Position numbers and translations under genes: made by a program
Assembly (NCBI RefSeq): GCF_002585305.1
Contig: NZ_NUNF01000006.1
Span: forward strand, 8,550-72,549
From: Bacillus sp. AFS037270
GTDB taxonomy: Bacteria > Bacillota > Bacilli > Bacillales_B > DSM-18226
Reading direction: 5' to 3'
DNA length: 64,000 bases
Shown here: one piece after another, positions 46,332 through 55,188 of the stretch
Numbering within the stretch: position 1 is the first letter of the stretch
Layout of the letters: the number at the start of each line of letters is the position of its first letter
The notes under the pieces: model-generated
Told to the model about the DNA's origin: nothing
Databases searched by the model: none
Seen by the model: only the letters and a program-made list of their open reading frames with translations

Positions 46332-48035
46332 CTAACAATGGTATCGCTCTTTCTCAATCACACATTCGGCAATTCTACGTTTGACGAAAATTATATTTTC
46401 TGAACTGCTCATAATTAATAGACTAGCAATACGTGAAAAAATACCTTCATCACCAAAGTGATTGATCATATTTAACGCTGTTAATGCGAGTTTCTGGGAA
46501 GCCTCATGTGTATAAACCCTCGTACAATCAAGCTTCTGCCGATTTTGCTCTTCACCTGTGTTCAGTATAGATTTTTCCGTCCGTAAAACCGCACTTTCAA
46601 TTCCATAAATACCAATAACCAAATCGGCCAAGAAAGCGGCAATTTCTTGTTCTGTATTAAAATCACTAAGGGAATTCTTTTTAATTGATTCAATTGCTGC
46701 ATGGAATAATTTTTTCATTAGTTGAAGAACCTGCTTCTCACGTTGAAGCAAACCAGTTTCCAATTCTTCCTCTTCACTTGCTTCGACATGGTTTTTCAAC
46801 ACGGTTGTGGCTATAAGGATTCTATTAATCTCATTCGTCCCCTCAAAGATACGATTAATTCTAGAATCACGATAAAGTGTTTCAATTTCATATTCGGCCA
46901 TATATCCATAACCGCCGTGAATTTGAACAGCTTCATCAACGATTTGATCAAGGAATTCTGTCGACATCACCTTGTTAATTGAACATTCGACTGCATAACG
47001 GGCAATGGTTGCTCCAAAATCATTCCCACTTTGCTTCATTTCCTCGAAACCATCCTGCATTAATCCTGCTGTTCGGTAGACAGCGCTTTCATTAACATAT
47101 GTTTTAATGACCATGTCAGCAATTTTGCTTTTAATTAAATTAAAATTAGAAAGCGACTGGCCAAATTGCTTTCGTTCATTGGCATACTTAACCGCAAGTT
47201 CAATCGCCCGTTTAGCCGTACCAAGCGATGTAGCTGAAATCTTGTGGCGGCCAATGTTTAACACGTTAAAAGCAATAATATGTCCCCGGCCCACGTCACC
47301 GATTACATTTTCAACTGGAACTAGAACATTTTCCAGGATTAATGAACGAGTAGACGAACCTTTCAACCCCATCTTCTTTTCTTCCAAACTGGTGGATACA
47401 CCTTGATAGTCTTTTTCCACAATAAAAGCCGTAAATTTTGTTCCATCTACCTTCGCATAAACGATAAATATATCCGCAAATGCTGAATTCGTGATCCACT
47501 GCTTTTCTCCATTTAATCGATAATACTTACCGCACTCCGTTAACACAGCAGTGGTTTTTGCACTCATCGCATCTGTCCCAGAAGAAGGCTCAGTTAAGGC
47601 ATAGGCAGCAATTTTTTCCCCGCTTAAAATATCAGGCAGGTACTTATTTTTTTGACTAGGACTCCCAAAATAGGCGATTGGTAATGCCCCAATACCTGTT
47701 TGACCGCCAAATGTGATCGAAAAAGAACGACCAACTGCCATATTTTCAGCAATAATAGTAGCACTTACCTTTCCTAACTCCAGTCCGCCATCATCAACCG
47801 GGATATCTGCCCCAATAAGACCAAGTTCACCGGCTTCTCTAATAAGAGTAACTGTTTCGGCAAATTCTTGTTTTTCAATCTTCTCTAGTTTTGGATAGAC
47901 TTCATTCATTACAAATTTACTTGTCATCTCTGCAATCATTTTATGCTCATCCTCAAAATCCTCAGGGGTGAAGGTGTCAGCATGTGATGATTCACTATAT
48001 AAGAAATGATAATTTGCCTTTTTTTCAATAAGCAT
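46332..48035 (-). CDS. Acyl-CoA dehydrogenase (FadE-type, with C-terminal extension)
   Basis: 567 aa, longer than the usual 380 because of a C-terminal helical extension of about 150 residues, as in bacillar FadE-type enzymes. ALTEPSSGTDAMS and QWITNSAFADIFIV are the acyl-CoA dehydrogenase signatures; RIFEGTNEINRI holds the likely catalytic Glu. It oxidises the saturated acyl-CoA to the enoyl-CoA with FAD. In context, probably acts on a phenylpropionyl-type CoA ester. Its ribosome site GGAGGGG lies within the end of the thioesterase gene, 2 nt away. No etfAB is present in the window. Confidence 0.92.
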   Translation of the reverse strand: MLIEKKANYHFLYSESSHADTFTPEDFEDEHKMIAEMTSKFVMNEVYPKLEKIEKQEFAETVTLIREAGELGLIGADIPVDDGGLELGKVSATIIAENMAVGRSFSITFGGQTGIGALPIAYFGSPSQKNKYLPDILSGEKIAAYALTEPSSGTDAMSAKTTAVLTECGKYYRLNGEKQWITNSAFADIFIVYAKVDGTKFTAFIVEKDYQGVSTSLEEKKMGLKGSSTRSLILENVLVPVENVIGDVGRGHIIAFNVLNIGRHKISATSLGTAKRAIELAVKYANERKQFGQSLSNFNLIKSKIADMVIKTYVNESAVYRTAGLMQDGFEEMKQSGNDFGATIARYAVECSINKVMSTEFLDQIVDEAVQIHGGYGYMAEYEIETLYRDSRINRIFEGTNEINRILIATTVLKNHVEASEEEELETGLLQREKQVLQLMKKLFHAAIESIKKNSLSDFNTEQEIAAFLADLVIGIYGIESAVLRTEKSILNTGEEQNRQKLDCTRVYTHEASQKLALTALNMINHFGDEGIFSRIASLLIMSSSENIIFVKRRIAECVIEKERYHC

Positions 48036-48037
48036 TG

Positions 48038-48457
48038 TTACCCCTCCACGGTTCCTACTTTGGAAATCATCTTTTCACGAATAAAATCCGGGATTGGATG
48101 CGCTTTAGGTTTTCCTTCAAAAGAAGTCCAAGCACGCACTTCATATCCTTCGGCCACGATTTGGTCTTCTTTTATAAATACATGTTTAATTTTAAAGACT
48201 TTATTACGGAGTTCTTCAACAAAGCTTTGCACGATGACTTGGTCTTCAAATAAGAGCGGTCTTTTGAAAACACAGTTTGCCTCCAATAACGGTACACCGA
48301 TCTTGTGCTCAGTAAAGAGCTTAGAAGATGGATAGCCGATTTGGGCTAAATAATCATGTGTTGCATCATCCATCCATTTATAGAAGTTGGGATAAAATAC
48401 AATTCCGGCAGCGTCCGTATCTCCCCAGCATACTCGGAACGGATATTCTGTTTTCAT
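48038..48457 (-). CDS. 4-hydroxybenzoyl-CoA thioesterase family protein
   Basis: 139 aa hot-dog fold. WGDTDAAGIVFYPNFYKWMD carries the catalytic Asp of the 4HBT family. It would release an aromatic acid from its CoA ester: 3-hydroxybenzoyl-CoA, salicyl-CoA or gentisyl-CoA are candidates. GGAG lies 9 nt before the ATG. It lies 15 nt after the ligase gene in the transcript. Confidence 0.9.
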   Translation of the reverse strand: MKTEYPFRVCWGDTDAAGIVFYPNFYKWMDDATHDYLAQIGYPSSKLFTEHKIGVPLLEANCVFKRPLLFEDQVIVQSFVEELRNKVFKIKHVFIKEDQIVAEGYEVRAWTSFEGKPKAHPIPDFIREKMISKVGTVEG

Positions 48458-48472
48458 TTTTCTTTGCTCCTT

Positions 48473-50035
48473 TCAGTTTTGAATGATTTTACTCACTTTA
48501 TTACTGATCTCCTCGCGAAGTTTTAGTTTCATAATCTTGCCACTGGCTGTAACAGGAAATTTATCGGTAAAAATAACCTTTCCAGGGACTTTGTAAATGG
48601 CGATCTGCTCTTTTAAATAGGCTTTAATCTCTTCTTCACTGCTTAGTTCCCCGCTTTTCAGCTGAACAACGGCACAAACAATTTCTCCTAACGTTTCATC
48701 TGGGATGCCAATTACTGCGGAATCAACCACTTTTGGATTTTTGGCAAGGACAGCTTCAATTTCTTGAGGATAAATGTTGAACCCGCCTCGGATAATCAAT
48801 TCTTTTTTTCTGCCTATAAATTTCAAATAACCCTGGTCATCAAGTGTGCCTAAATCGCCAGTATAATACCAACCCTCGTGATCGATTACTGCAACTGTTT
48901 GCTCTGGGAGTTTATAGTAGCCTTTCATCGTACCAAAGCTCTTAATCGCAATTTCCCCTTTTTCACCAGCTGGTAAGGCTTGGCGATTATCATCAACGAT
49001 ACTTAACTCTACTCCTGGAAGTGGTTTTCCAAGTGTTTCTGTAATATTTTTTTCATTATCACTATAAGGGGTAAGTGTTACCGAAACTGTCTCAGTAATA
49101 CCGAACGATTGGCAAAGGTTAATGCCTAATCGATCTCGTATTTCTTTCACTTTTGATGCTGGAATCGGGGATGCACCAACCACACCAGTTCGTAGGGAAG
49201 ATAAATCATAACTAGCAAAATCATCAGCTTCTAGAAGTTTAATAAACATGGTCGGTACACCATTAAGAATGGTTATTTTTTCTTGTTCAATCAAATGGAG
49301 TATTTCTTGAGGAGTAAATTTTTCTAATAAAACAATTCGCGTTCCAGCAAAGACAGCACAAAACAAGTTAACCGCCATGCCAAAAATGTGGAATAGTGGA
49401 GAAGGCAGAATTAATACATCATTTTCTGACCAGAATAGCTCTTTACCCATCACATTCGCTGACTGAACAACACTGCGGTGGGGAATCATGACCCCTTTGG
49501 GTACACCAGTAGTTCCGGATGTATACAGAATACAAAATATGTCGTTATTCACATCAATCTCCGTCTCTACCGTTTCAGTTGGCTCCTCCCTCATTAAATC
49601 CTGAAAGGACGTGAGGTCTCCCCAATTAAATCGAACGGTAATGATTTCCGGAACTGTAAACAGGGCTTCCTTTATTCCGATATTCCGCTCAAATTCTTCC
49701 GAAACAATCGCTGCTCTCGGTTCTGAGTTTCTTAAGATGTGGTTAACCTCATGGGATTTATATTTAGGGTTAAATGGTACAAGGGTTGCACCAATTTTAG
49801 CAGCAGCAAAAAAAATCACGACTGTTTCATACCAATTGGGCAAGGAAACTGCAAGTCTGTCCCCTCTCTTATAACCTCTTCTTGTAAGAGCAGCCGCAAA
49901 CCGATCCGCATCACTTTTAATCTGCGAAAATGTAAATCTCGTTTTTAAATCGAATAATGCCTCTTTCTCTCCATATATTTTAGCAGCATACTCGATAACC
50001 CCATAAACCGTATAATAATTACGATCTTTATCCAT
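48473..50035 (-). CDS. AMP-forming acyl/aryl-CoA ligase
   Basis: About 520 aa, ANL superfamily. LYTSGTTGVPKGVMI is the P-loop-like AMP site; YYTGDLGTLDDQGYLKFIGR is motif II/III; the C-terminal PVTASGKIMK carries the adenylating lysine. It activates a carboxylic acid to its CoA ester, the entry step of the pathway. The first ATG with a fitting site is at 50035 (GGAGTGAT upstream); in-frame GTG at 50062 and ATG at 50044 are alternatives. Aromatic versus fatty-acid specificity is not visible; context favours a phenylpropanoid. Confidence 0.9.
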   Translation of the reverse strand: MDKDRNYYTVYGVIEYAAKIYGEKEALFDLKTRFTFSQIKSDADRFAAALTRRGYKRGDRLAVSLPNWYETVVIFFAAAKIGATLVPFNPKYKSHEVNHILRNSEPRAAIVSEEFERNIGIKEALFTVPEIITVRFNWGDLTSFQDLMREEPTETVETEIDVNNDIFCILYTSGTTGVPKGVMIPHRSVVQSANVMGKELFWSENDVLILPSPLFHIFGMAVNLFCAVFAGTRIVLLEKFTPQEILHLIEQEKITILNGVPTMFIKLLEADDFASYDLSSLRTGVVGASPIPASKVKEIRDRLGINLCQSFGITETVSVTLTPYSDNEKNITETLGKPLPGVELSIVDDNRQALPAGEKGEIAIKSFGTMKGYYKLPEQTVAVIDHEGWYYTGDLGTLDDQGYLKFIGRKKELIIRGGFNIYPQEIEAVLAKNPKVVDSAVIGIPDETLGEIVCAVVQLKSGELSSEEEIKAYLKEQIAIYKVPGKVIFTDKFPVTASGKIMKLKLREEISNKVSKIIQN

Positions 50036-50076
50036 CCAATTCATCACTCCATTAACGAACACATTTACACCACTGA

Positions 50077-50114
50077 AAGATGAAGTATCGATTTAAAACT
50101 TGATACTTCATCTT
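50077..50114 (-). other. Intercistronic hairpin between enoyl-CoA hydratase and ligase
   Basis: A 13-bp perfect stem AAGATGAAGTATC/GATACTTCATCTT with a 12-nt loop. The downstream bases on the minus strand (TCAGTGG) have no T-run, so this is not an ordinary terminator. Confidence 0.6.
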
Positions 50115-50127
50115 GATTGACGAACCT

Positions 50128-50907
50128 TTATTTCCCTGCAAAAACCGGTTTTCTTTTTTCTACAAATGCTTTGAGCCCTTCTTTTCGGTCTTCAGTAGAG
50201 AATGCATTAGCAAAACAAGTACTTTCAATAATTAAACCTGACTCGATATCCGTGTTTCCTCCAGTATTAACTGCTAGTTTTACCATTTGAAGGGCAACCG
50301 GCGGTTTCTGAGCCAGTTTCTCTGCCCATTCCTTTGCTGCATCTTGTAACTCTTCCACAGGGGTTAATTTGTTTACGATGTTCAATTCTAATGCACGGTA
50401 GGCATCAAACATTTCACCGAAATATAGAAGTTCTTTGGCAACACCTTGGCCAACGATTTTTTGTAGACGCTGCGTGCCGCCTCCCCCAGGGATAATCCCA
50501 AGTCCAACTTCAGGGAATGCAAACTTTGCCTTTGTAGAACTAATACGTAAATCACACGCAAGCGCCAATTCAAGTCCTCCGCCAAGTGCCAGCCCGTTTA
50601 TTGCGGCAATGACAGGCTTTGTTAAATTTTCAATTTTGGAGAAAACTTCCCTAGATGTCTTGTTCATTTTATTGATTCCAACGAGATCAAGGTTAGCCAT
50701 TTCATTAATGTCTGCACCAGCAACGAACGCCTTTTCTCCGCTTCCCGTTAGCACGATGGCCCGTACTTCATCATTGGCTTCGAGTTCATCAAACAAATAA
50801 GATAATTCTTTAAAAACCTTAGTGCTCAATGGGTTTACTGGCGGTCGGTTAATTGTTACAACCGCTACCTTATTTTCAATTTCACATAATAAAAATTCCC
50901 AACTCAT
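50128..50907 (-). CDS. Enoyl-CoA hydratase/isomerase
   Basis: 259 aa from the ATG at 50907, with GGAGGG 7 nt upstream; the ATG at 50922 overlaps this site. Crotonase fold: GEKAFVAGADINEMA forms the oxyanion region, and GGGLELALACDLRI and FPEVGLGIIPGGGGTQRL carry the two catalytic Glu. It hydrates 2-enoyl-CoA to 3-hydroxyacyl-CoA. Second gene of the catabolic operon. Confidence 0.93.
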   Translation of the reverse strand: MSWEFLLCEIENKVAVVTINRPPVNPLSTKVFKELSYLFDELEANDEVRAIVLTGSGEKAFVAGADINEMANLDLVGINKMNKTSREVFSKIENLTKPVIAAINGLALGGGLELALACDLRISSTKAKFAFPEVGLGIIPGGGGTQRLQKIVGQGVAKELLYFGEMFDAYRALELNIVNKLTPVEELQDAAKEWAEKLAQKPPVALQMVKLAVNTGGNTDIESGLIIESTCFANAFSTEDRKEGLKAFVEKRKPVFAGK

Positions 50908-50925
50908 TATTATTCCCTCCATTCA

Positions 50926-51780
50926 TTATTCGTAATCGTAAAATCCTGCACCTGTTTTCTTTCCTAATCTCCCTGCTCTAACAATCTGTTTTAGTAGAAG
51001 AGGTGGTGCAAACTGGTTGTTATTAAATTCTTCTTTAAAGTACTCCATTACATGGTAGCCAATTTCAACACCAGCAAAGTCCTGCAATTCAAACGGTCCC
51101 ATCGGATAATTCAGGCCTAATTTAACTGCCTTATCGATATCTTCATAGGAAGCAACGCCTTCTTCAACTAGTTTAATAGCTTCTATAAACTGTGGAAGCA
51201 TGATCCGATTGACAATAAAACCGGGTGAATCCTTTTTCACTTCTACCGGTTCTTTAGTCAGTTTCTTAGATAACGCTTTCAATTCTTGGACGGTTTCATC
51301 ACTCGTTTTATAGCCGCGAACTACTTCCACTAGCTTCATTAACTGAGCAGGATTAAAGAAATGCATACCCGCTACAAGTTCTGGTCGTTTTGTGGCGGCA
51401 GCAATTTCTGTAATCGACATTGAAGATGTATTGGTAGCCAAGATAACTCCTTCACGGACAATTTGATCAAGTGCAGAAAATACTTCCTTTTTTAAATTAA
51501 GGTCTTCTAGGACTGCTTCAATAACCACATCCGCATCTTTTAAATCTTCTAATCTAGTAGTAGTTTGAATACGGCCAAGTGCCTCTTGCTTTTGCTCTTC
51601 TGTCATTTTTCCTCTGGCTACACTTTTATCCATAAATTTACTCATACGCTGTAAGGATCCTTCTAAGAAAAGTTCCTCAATATCTCGTAAAATAACATTA
51701 AACCCATTTATAGCAGCAAGATTAGCGATGCCAGTTCCCATTGATCCTGCTCCTACCACTCCAATTGTTTGAATGGCCAT
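50926..51780 (-). CDS. 3-hydroxyacyl-CoA dehydrogenase
   Basis: 284 aa, the single-domain short type (also seen as 3-hydroxybutyryl-CoA dehydrogenase). GVVGAGSMGTGIANLAA binds NAD; MHFFNPAQLMKLVEV carries the catalytic His. The C-terminal KTGAGFYDYE end is typical. First gene of the catabolic operon, with AAAGGAG 8 nt upstream. Oxidises the 3-hydroxyacyl-CoA made by the hydratase to the 3-ketoacyl-CoA used by the thiolase. Confidence 0.94.
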   Translation of the reverse strand: MAIQTIGVVGAGSMGTGIANLAAINGFNVILRDIEELFLEGSLQRMSKFMDKSVARGKMTEEQKQEALGRIQTTTRLEDLKDADVVIEAVLEDLNLKKEVFSALDQIVREGVILATNTSSMSITEIAAATKRPELVAGMHFFNPAQLMKLVEVVRGYKTSDETVQELKALSKKLTKEPVEVKKDSPGFIVNRIMLPQFIEAIKLVEEGVASYEDIDKAVKLGLNYPMGPFELQDFAGVEIGYHVMEYFKEEFNNNQFAPPLLLKQIVRAGRLGKKTGAGFYDYE

Positions 51781-51820
51781 ATTTCCATCTCCTTTTATAT
51801 TAATAATATTCTGTAAATTA

Positions 51821-51865
51821 ATTATAGCTAATTATCGTCTATCAATTGTACCTACACAATGTAGG
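51821..51865 (-). promoter_or_regulatory. Activator-type promoter of the aromatic catabolic operon
   Basis: TATAAT -10 (51821-51826) without a good -35. A perfect palindrome CCTACATTGTGTAGG (51851-51865) sits where the -35 should be. A TGTAGGTA box ends 22 nt upstream of the -10; the liv promoter has the same box at 21 nt. The rest of the 51781-52089 spacer holds only the terminator of the regulator gene. Confidence 0.65.
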
Positions 51866-52031
51866 AAAAACCTTTATCTTTTTAATCAAAAATACGGTTA
51901 GTCAATCTCATTAGATAAAGATAAGTGTGCTCAACCAAACATCGTCTCAACTATTATTGATTTCTTAAATTTACATTTAAAAGGAACAGGTAAATAAATG
52001 ATTTTGAATTACTAGTGACTTAACCCGAATA

Positions 52032-52081
52032 ATAAAAAAGATCAATAGCATGTTAAATTGTTCCACTAACACACTATTGAC
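52032..52081 (-). terminator. Terminator of the GAF/PucR regulator gene
   Basis: Long stem TCAATAG...CTATTGA with an inner TGTTAG/TTAACA-like pairing, followed by TCTTTTTTATT on the minus strand. Confidence 0.85.
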
Positions 52082-52089
52082 CAATTTGC

Positions 52090-54327
52090 TTATTTTACAC
52101 TTAATAGTGCAGCCTTTTCTATTTTCCCCCCGTACATATCATATAGTTTTAGAGCCATCATTAAATTAAATCTCACTTCTGCATCACTTAATTGAACATC
52201 TAAAAGGGATTCAATTCTTTCGAGACGATAGAGTAACGAACTACGGTGGATAAAAAGATCCTCTGCTGTATTCTTCACATTCCCGTTATTTTGGAGATAT
52301 GTATGAAGCGTGTTGCATAAATCAGTATTCTTCCCTTCTGAATAAGAAAGTAACGGCCCTAGCTGTTTCATAACAAATAGGTCCACTGCCTTTGAATCAT
52401 TTAAATGGTGTAGAATGGCATATGATCCGAGCTCGTCAAATAGTGAAAATCCTAAATGCTGCAATCGGCTGTTGACTATATTTAATGCCTGTATGCCTTG
52501 CTGATAACTCAAATAATAATCAGAAAGGTTTGAAGTTTTTCCCCCAATCCCCATTCCAATTTTACAGCTAATGGATGTTTCGTTGGCCCATTTTTTCAAT
52601 TTATCGTAAAGGCCGGACCAAAATTTTTTCGAAATAGTAGTCTCATCTTTAATGGGAACGATTAGAATATTTTTCTCATCATGGTAGGCGCATAAAATCT
52701 TTTGGTCTATCTTTAAAAGATTTGATTTAATATTATCCCAGATAAGATTTTTTTTTGCATTTTGCTCCAAAAGATTGCTCCCCTTCAGTTCTCTATCTTC
52801 TAATGAAATAGACATCACAGCAATCTGATGGCTTTGAAAAGGGTCCCACTGAAAAAGATTAGCATACTGGAGAATAGCCTCTTTATCGTCAATTCTCTCT
52901 ACTAACAATTTAGCGATAAAACTATCTTTCGCTTGTTCTTTTGCATCTAGAACCAGCTTTTGTTTAATAAATTGAATTGAACAAATATTTCGAGCTAGTT
53001 CAATGGTCAGGTGGTCAATTTCATCGATATATCCACTTGGTCTTCGTAAAGCCAAAAACCCGAGGAGACTTCCACCTCCATTAATCATCCAAAAGGAGTA
53101 TAAATCGGACGTTTCGTTAGGAACTAGCATCGAAAAATAATCGGCCCCTTTAGAATCACTCTTTTCTCGAATAGCAATTTCAAGAAACGCCTCAGGCAAC
53201 TGTGTCCTATCTTCAGAATCATACATATCAACTGATATCGGCTGCATAAAGCGATCAAATAAAATGACTGGGCTTTGAAAAAGGCTTGAAAGTTTATAGG
53301 TTATACCATCAAAATTCTCTACATCGACTGTTTCTTTTACTAGGGCTTGTTGATAATCCAATAGGTACTGAAGGCGGTTTTTCTGCTCTTTCTCATTATT
53401 AAATAAACGAGCATTCTCGATAATAGCAGCAACATGATTGGATAATAACTCTAGCATCCTCTGATCATTTTCAGTAAAAACGACCTCTCTTTGGTTTTCA
53501 ATGTGCAGGACACCTATCGTCTTTAAGTCAATGGTCAATGGGACCGTCAATTGCGACCCGCCTGGCTTCTCTAAAAACGGAAAATATTTATTTAACAAAT
53601 AATTCTCTTCAATCATAATTTTATTAGAACCCATAAACTCACCATAGGAAGGCGGCTGGTAAACAAAACAGTTTTTCTTTTCATCAAATAAATAAATGCA
53701 AGCAAAATCGGCATTGGTTCCTTTACCTGCCCTTAAGGTCAACTCAGCAATTTGCTGCTCGATTGGTGCATTGAGGGATAAATTCTTGCTGAGCCATTCG
53801 ATGCCCTCCATTTTGTTCAATTGTGATTTTTTCTCACGGGCCATCGCCATTGCAACGGCAATATCCTTACCGAATTCTTCAAAGTGGGTCTCCATATCAA
53901 GAAGTGGCACATAGTTTAAAAAACCAACAATACAAAAACCTAAATTGAAATCGTTATCATTTAATGGAACGGTGAACCAAGTTTTAACCTTAGCCTCTTT
54001 AAGTATATTGGACATTTGACATGCTTCAGGAGAATCAGCTCTTTCGTATGTTAAACTCTGTTGGAGAAGTTTTGGGGAACAAGTATGTATTTCTAATGGG
54101 AAAGCTTCAGTCACTGCAGATTGATTGCCACTCCAAGCTTTTATGACATAGTGGCTACCCTCATTTTGAATGACACCTACAAAATCACAATATAATTCAG
54201 AACGGAATGCAGCTGTTAAATATTGAAGAACCTCTTCTTCGGTATCAAACTTAATGAGTTGTCTTGCTGTTGAACGTAAATGATTCTCCAATTTTTTCAT
54301 TAATCGATCTTTGTTCATGTAAGGCAT
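52090..54327 (-). CDS. GAF-domain transcriptional regulator of the PucR/CdaR type
   Basis: 745 aa. Two GAF-like sensory domains (about 20-165 and 180-310) are followed by a further region with a CdaR-type GGDEF-like domain (about 480-640). A C-terminal PucR helix-turn-helix follows (LQNNGNVKNTAEDLFIHRSS). Such proteins are usually activators responding to a small molecule. It lies between the aromatic catabolic operon and the liv operon, all on the same strand. It is the natural candidate to bind the TGTAGG boxes in both promoters. GAGGGG precedes the ATG by 8 nt. Confidence 0.88.
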   Translation of the reverse strand: MPYMNKDRLMKKLENHLRSTARQLIKFDTEEEVLQYLTAAFRSELYCDFVGVIQNEGSHYVIKAWSGNQSAVTEAFPLEIHTCSPKLLQQSLTYERADSPEACQMSNILKEAKVKTWFTVPLNDNDFNLGFCIVGFLNYVPLLDMETHFEEFGKDIAVAMAMAREKKSQLNKMEGIEWLSKNLSLNAPIEQQIAELTLRAGKGTNADFACIYLFDEKKNCFVYQPPSYGEFMGSNKIMIEENYLLNKYFPFLEKPGGSQLTVPLTIDLKTIGVLHIENQREVVFTENDQRMLELLSNHVAAIIENARLFNNEKEQKNRLQYLLDYQQALVKETVDVENFDGITYKLSSLFQSPVILFDRFMQPISVDMYDSEDRTQLPEAFLEIAIREKSDSKGADYFSMLVPNETSDLYSFWMINGGGSLLGFLALRRPSGYIDEIDHLTIELARNICSIQFIKQKLVLDAKEQAKDSFIAKLLVERIDDKEAILQYANLFQWDPFQSHQIAVMSISLEDRELKGSNLLEQNAKKNLIWDNIKSNLLKIDQKILCAYHDEKNILIVPIKDETTISKKFWSGLYDKLKKWANETSISCKIGMGIGGKTSNLSDYYLSYQQGIQALNIVNSRLQHLGFSLFDELGSYAILHHLNDSKAVDLFVMKQLGPLLSYSEGKNTDLCNTLHTYLQNNGNVKNTAEDLFIHRSSLLYRLERIESLLDVQLSDAEVRFNLMMALKLYDMYGGKIEKAALLSVK

Positions 54328-54419
54328 AATCCAATCCCCTCATCCCAATTTCTTCTTACTTCTATTTTAATATAATCATTAAATTTTGAAAAATATTAAA
54401 ATTCATAACAATCAACGAA

Positions 54420-54454
54420 ACATAAAATCCCAAAGAGATTACTCCTCGGGATTT
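54420..54454 (-). terminator. Terminator of the liv operon
   Basis: AAATCCC/GGGATTT with an inner GGAG/CTC pairing, followed by TATGTTT on the minus strand. Confidence 0.75.
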
Positions 54455-54459
54455 AAATT

Positions 54460-55188
54460 TCAGGCACTATTCGCTTTGATCCCAAGATAAGCAGACATCA
54501 CCTGGGGATTAGAACTAATTTCCTCTCGTGAACCTGAAAGAATAATTCTCCCTTGGTCTAACACATAGGCTCTGTCAGTCACTTGTAGTGCAGCTTTCAC
54601 ATTTTGTTCTACTAAAATAACCATTGTTCCTAGCTCATTTTTAATAATCATTAACGTCTCTAAAATTTCATTTACTATTTTTGGTGCAAGACCCATAGAT
54701 GGTTCATCTAGTAAAATAATTTTGGGGGTAGACATCAATCCTCTGCCAATGGCCAGCATTTGCTGCTCACCGCCACTTAAATTACCGCCAAGATTATACA
54801 AATGTTTTTTTAGGCCTGGAAACATATCGAGGATTTTAGTTAAATTCTCATTTGCATGTTTTTTCTCTTTATAATACTTTGAGAACATACCTAGCATTAA
54901 ATTTTCTTTAACGGAAAGACTAGAAAAAATTTGCCTTCCCTCAGGAACAAGACTTAGACCTTTTGCTACTACATTAAAGGCAGGTAAACCGCTAATCTCT
55001 TCATTTTCGAGTGTCACCGTACCAGTGGTAGGACGATAAAGCCCTGCCAACGTATTCAAGAGTGTACTTTTCCCAGCTCCATTGGCACCAATAATTGAAA
55101 CAATCTCTCCCTTGTTAACTTTAATATCGATATCATGGAGAATTTGGATTTTACCAATATGGGTGCAAAGTCCTTTGACTTTTAGCAT
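54460..55188 (-). CDS. livF: LIV-type ABC transporter ATP-binding protein LivF
   Basis: 242 aa. Walker A GANGAGKST, Q-loop region EGRQIF, signature LSGGEQQML and Walker B IILLDEPSMGLAP. LivF-type by its VPEGRQIFSSLSV sequence. Start overlaps the livG stop by one base (TAATG). Energises uptake with LivG. In this locus the substrate is likely an aromatic acid and not leucine. Confidence 0.93.
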   Translation of the reverse strand: MLKVKGLCTHIGKIQILHDIDIKVNKGEIVSIIGANGAGKSTLLNTLAGLYRPTTGTVTLENEEISGLPAFNVVAKGLSLVPEGRQIFSSLSVKENLMLGMFSKYYKEKKHANENLTKILDMFPGLKKHLYNLGGNLSGGEQQMLAIGRGLMSTPKIILLDEPSMGLAPKIVNEILETLMIIKNELGTMVILVEQNVKAALQVTDRAYVLDQGRIILSGSREEISSNPQVMSAYLGIKANSA

